Assembly (NCBI GenBank): GCA_029210045.1
Contig: JARGNX010000017.1
Location: 1-37,430, forward strand
Length of the DNA stretch: 37,430 nucleotides
Origin: Coxiellaceae bacterium
GTDB taxonomy: Bacteria; Pseudomonadota; Gammaproteobacteria; Coxiellales; Coxiellaceae
Reading direction: 5' to 3'
Notes under the pieces: generated by a model
The model's database searches: none
The model's input: the letters and a program-made list of their open reading frames with translations, nothing else
What the model was told of the DNA's origin: nothing
Shown here: in pieces, positions 35,332 to 37,430 of the stretch
How the letters are laid out: each line of letters opens with the position of its first letter
How positions within the stretch are numbered: the stretch's first letter is position 1
Translations under genes and position numbers: made by a program

Positions 35332-35631
35332 ATGGCAGAAACTGTTGATGAATTGACCATTGAGTATGTCGAAGATGGCCTTACTACTGTCAAAGAATTG
35401 GACAAGCAGGTGTTGACCAAAGGAGCGTGGAGCACAATCGTATATCGCTACCGTGACTGGGATCGTGCCAAAGAAGTCTATGGTAAAGATAAATTCAGTA
35501 TCCGTCGCTATCAAAAGCGTAATGGTGAGTATCAACCTAAGTCTAAATTTAACGTATCATCAGCTGATCAAGCGCGTAAGTTAATTGAAATCCTTAATCA
35601 GTGGTTAGCAGCAGACGATTTACAGGAGTAA
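35332..35631 (+). CDS. Small conserved protein, possibly PC4-like DNA-binding
   Basis: This 99-residue protein starts at the ATG with AGGAG about 8 nt upstream; the frame is open further upstream but overlaps the membrane-protein gene. The core (GAWSTIVYRYRDWDRAKEVY, then KFSIRRYQKRNGEYQPKSKF and an end FNVSSADQARKLIEILNQWL) resembles a family of small bacterial proteins. Its sheet-plus-helix layout recalls the PC4/p15 single-stranded-DNA-binding fold; this is a weak inference. rdgC begins 3 nt after its stop, with its ribosome binding site in the end of this gene. Confidence 0.75.
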   Translation: MAETVDELTIEYVEDGLTTVKELDKQVLTKGAWSTIVYRYRDWDRAKEVYGKDKFSIRRYQKRNGEYQPKSKFNVSSADQARKLIEILNQWLAADDLQE

Positions 35632-35634
35632 GCG

Positions 35635-36585
35635 GTGTTATTTAAACAGTTAAAAGTATTCCGTTTTGAGTGCGAACAATTGGATATTGAAGCGGCTGAG
35701 CAAGCATGTCAGCAATATCAATTGCAAAATTGTCCCAAAAGCCAATACCACAGTGTTGGCTGGCAGAGCCCGTTTGGTAAAAACAGTGAAGTGATGATTC
35801 ATGCCACGCAAGGTTATTGGTTAATGTCGCTTGCCAAACAAGAACGACTATTGCCGGCTTCGGTGATTAAAGAGCATTTGGATGAGCGTATTGAGCAAAT
35901 TCGCCAAAAGCAAGAACGTAATGTGTATGCTAAAGAAAAGCAAGCGCTGAAAGAAGAGATTGAATTTCAGCTATTACCACAAGCTTTTACCCGTAACCAA
36001 AGCTATACGCTGTATTTGGATATTAAACAAAAATACTTGTATGTCGGCGTTACCAATACGACTGTATGTCAGCAGCTATTAGAGTTATTAAATAAAACTT
36101 TTGGTGGCTTTAAGGCAGATTTAGTGGAAACGGAATTGAGTGTGAGCAATGAAATGACTCGTTGGCTTCACGATAACCGTTGGCCAAAAGGTTTTGTTAT
36201 TGAGCGTGATTGTGAAATGTTCGATCAAGAACATGAAAAAAACATCGTACGTTTTTCACAGCAAAACCTAGCCGCTAAAGAAGTGATTGCTCATTTAGAT
36301 CATGGTAAAAAATTATCGAAGTTGTCACTCAGTTGGCAGGACCGCATATCCTTCACTGTTGATACTAATTTGAGTGTGTCTAAGATTAAGTTTCTGGATA
36401 TCCTTGAAGAGCAACGCAAAGATGCTTTTTGTGATACCAAAGAACAGCAATTGGATGCTGATTTCACCATTACTTGCCTCGAGTTTGCTAACTGGTTTCC
36501 TGCTTTGTTAGAGCTGTTTGGCGGTGAGAAAACCTATCAAGAGTCACCTGAAACGCAAGAAAATGACGAATTAGTTGTGGCTTAG
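35635..36585 (+). CDS. rdgC: Recombination-associated protein RdgC
   Basis: RdgC is a nucleoid-associated DNA-binding protein that forms a ring dimer around DNA and limits RecA action. The 316-residue protein matches the family: LFKQLKVFRF at the start, VGWQSPFGK, GYWLMSLAKQERLLPASVIKEHL, the Glu/Lys-rich helix, FTRNQSYTLYLDIKQKYLYVGVTNT, and a conserved C-terminal region. It is slightly longer than the Escherichia coli protein because of an acidic tail (QESPETQENDELVVA). The start is GTG with AGGAG about 8 nt upstream. It is coupled to the preceding 99-residue gene. Confidence 0.93.
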   Translation: MLFKQLKVFRFECEQLDIEAAEQACQQYQLQNCPKSQYHSVGWQSPFGKNSEVMIHATQGYWLMSLAKQERLLPASVIKEHLDERIEQIRQKQERNVYAKEKQALKEEIEFQLLPQAFTRNQSYTLYLDIKQKYLYVGVTNTTVCQQLLELLNKTFGGFKADLVETELSVSNEMTRWLHDNRWPKGFVIERDCEMFDQEHEKNIVRFSQQNLAAKEVIAHLDHGKKLSKLSLSWQDRISFTVDTNLSVSKIKFLDILEEQRKDAFCDTKEQQLDADFTITCLEFANWFPALLELFGGEKTYQESPETQENDELVVA

Positions 36586-36636
36586 GCTGCAACTAATTGT
36601 TATATCTATATAAATAATAAAATGCCTAAACGATCA

Positions 36637-36669
36637 TTTAAGATACCATTAAGCTGGGCAGGTTACAAT
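36637..36669 (+). promoter_or_regulatory. PmrA-like box and -10 upstream of the 219-residue gene
   Basis: TTTAAG-ATACC-ATTAAG at 36637-36653 is the reverse complement of CTTAAT-GGTAT-CTTAAA, one mismatch from a PmrA box. It ends exactly 10 nt before TACAAT at 36664-36669, a good -10. A second possible -10, TATAAA, lies at 36675-36680. Confidence 0.5.
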
Positions 36670-36721
36670 ACTACTATAAATATGGTAATGAAAGATGTGA
36701 TATAGCCGAGAGGAAAGTAAT

Positions 36722-37381
36722 ATGAGAGCTTATTTGAAAGATAACCCTAAACCAGCAACCTATGGTCGCAAATATAAAGCTCCTGTTGCAGCTCAATCGC
36801 TTGGGGAGCGAGTGCGCCTCAGGACGCGCAACTTTACCGCTTTTGATTCTGATGTTACTGCAGGGAGTGCTACTGATGATTTAAGTGATCAGATAAACGG
36901 CTTGGTAAGTCAACTAAATAAAGTTGATATGAAACAGCTCAATAACTTTCTGGTTAGGCTTCTTAAGACAGACGTAAGTAAAGCTGTAGAACAACTTAAA
37001 GGCGAGGGAAATGCTATAGCCGCAGCAAAGCTAAGCTGTTTGCATTATATTGCTAGCCGAACCTATCAACGCGATCGATTCATCATTGCGGGGCACCCAC
37101 AAATAAATGATGCGGGTGAGCCCCATCATGGCTTTAGTTTATTTCAAAAGGAGTGCTACGGTGCCGATACAAAATTAAATGCAGCCGTTAAATTACTCAG
37201 CAACTTACAAGATCCATCAAACGTGCAAAAACTGACGGAGGATGAATTCAAAGCTGCAAAGCAAGGTCGCTTGGGGGGTATCGTTAAGGATTATGGTTTG
37301 CCTTTACCAAAGGTGAGTGTTGCTAGAGCGACTGAATTAACAGCATTAGACCCTCTTCATGGTTCACGTTACGGTGGGTAA
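36722..37381 (+). CDS. Hypothetical protein (219 residues), effector-like
   Basis: I do not recognise this protein. It begins with a basic, Pro-containing stretch (KDNPKPATYGRKYKAPV) and continues with a helical region (DDLSDQINGLVSQLNKVDMK, NNFLVRLLKTDVSKAVEQL). A segment rich in His and Gly follows (IIAGHPQINDAGEPHHGFSLF, about 121-141), then a helical and basic end. There is no signal peptide or membrane segment. GAGGAAAG about 6 nt upstream is a strong ribosome binding site. The PmrA-like element suggests it belongs with the other effector-like genes. The 49 bp after its stop hold nothing recognisable. Confidence 0.65.
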   Translation: MRAYLKDNPKPATYGRKYKAPVAAQSLGERVRLRTRNFTAFDSDVTAGSATDDLSDQINGLVSQLNKVDMKQLNNFLVRLLKTDVSKAVEQLKGEGNAIAAAKLSCLHYIASRTYQRDRFIIAGHPQINDAGEPHHGFSLFQKECYGADTKLNAAVKLLSNLQDPSNVQKLTEDEFKAAKQGRLGGIVKDYGLPLPKVSVARATELTALDPLHGSRYGG

Positions 37382-37430
37382 TCCCCCCGAAAATTAAGGC
37401 TATTTAGAAGTAGAATTTTCTCGTAAAATA

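Overview
The window reads as chromosome from a moderately AT-rich gammaproteobacterium of the Legionella/Coxiella type (order Legionellales). I base this on small proteins that match Coxiella-named families (CBU_0585-like at 28898-29080, CBU_0592-like at 35046-35321), a conventional gammaproteobacterial gene set (hflX-hflK-hflC, prpC-prpD, a complete hut set, fdxA next to a cinA-like gene, ibaG-grxD, nadA, rdgC), and many unrecognised single genes with ankyrin-like, Sel1-like or disordered regions scattered between them. That mosaic is typical of intracellular or amoeba-associated bacteria whose accessory genes encode secreted effectors. The taxonomic and lifestyle reading is inference; no secretion machinery lies in the window.

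Layout. 1-2.65 kb: two effector-like proteins. 2.7-4.85 kb: an MFS transporter and a PhyH-type dioxygenase. 4.87-5.4 kb: an unknown gene on the minus strand, divergent from hflX-hflK-hflC (5.48-8.96 kb). 9.2-11.8 kb: two convergent effector-like genes, the second behind a leader with three perfect dyads. 12.2-15.0 kb: 2-methylcitrate synthase and dehydratase, each followed by tandem GTCATCCCGG repeats. 15.2-18.6 kb: a TauD-like dioxygenase, a membrane-associated unknown and an ankyrin protein with a long Ser/Thr/Pro tail. 18.6-25.4 kb (minus strand): fdxA, cinA-like, hutG, hutI, hutU, hutH, all closely packed behind one strong promoter. 25.6-27.9 kb: a 784-residue Sel1-like protein with a possible cysteine-hydrolase C-terminus. 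28-34 kb: ibaG, grxD, small proteins, a giant multidomain flavoprotein overlapping nadA, and a thioredoxin-like [2Fe-2S] ferredoxin. 34-37.4 kb: DUF2797, small conserved proteins, rdgC and a last effector-like gene.

How the parts fit. The metabolic genes point to amino-acid and propionate carbon use (histidine to glutamate; methylcitrate cycle) plus an iron-sulfur/flavin redox block around quinolinate synthesis. The most notable result is regulatory. Three otherwise unrelated effector-like genes (331, 784 and 219 residues) each have a tandem TTAA-type repeat with 11-bp period, placed exactly 10 nt upstream of a -10 hexamer. One of these is a perfect CTTAAT-N5-CTTAAT, the form of a PmrA box. 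PmrA controls effector genes in Legionella and Coxiella, so these three genes may form one virulence regulon. No tRNA, rRNA, CRISPR array, insertion sequence or prophage was seen.
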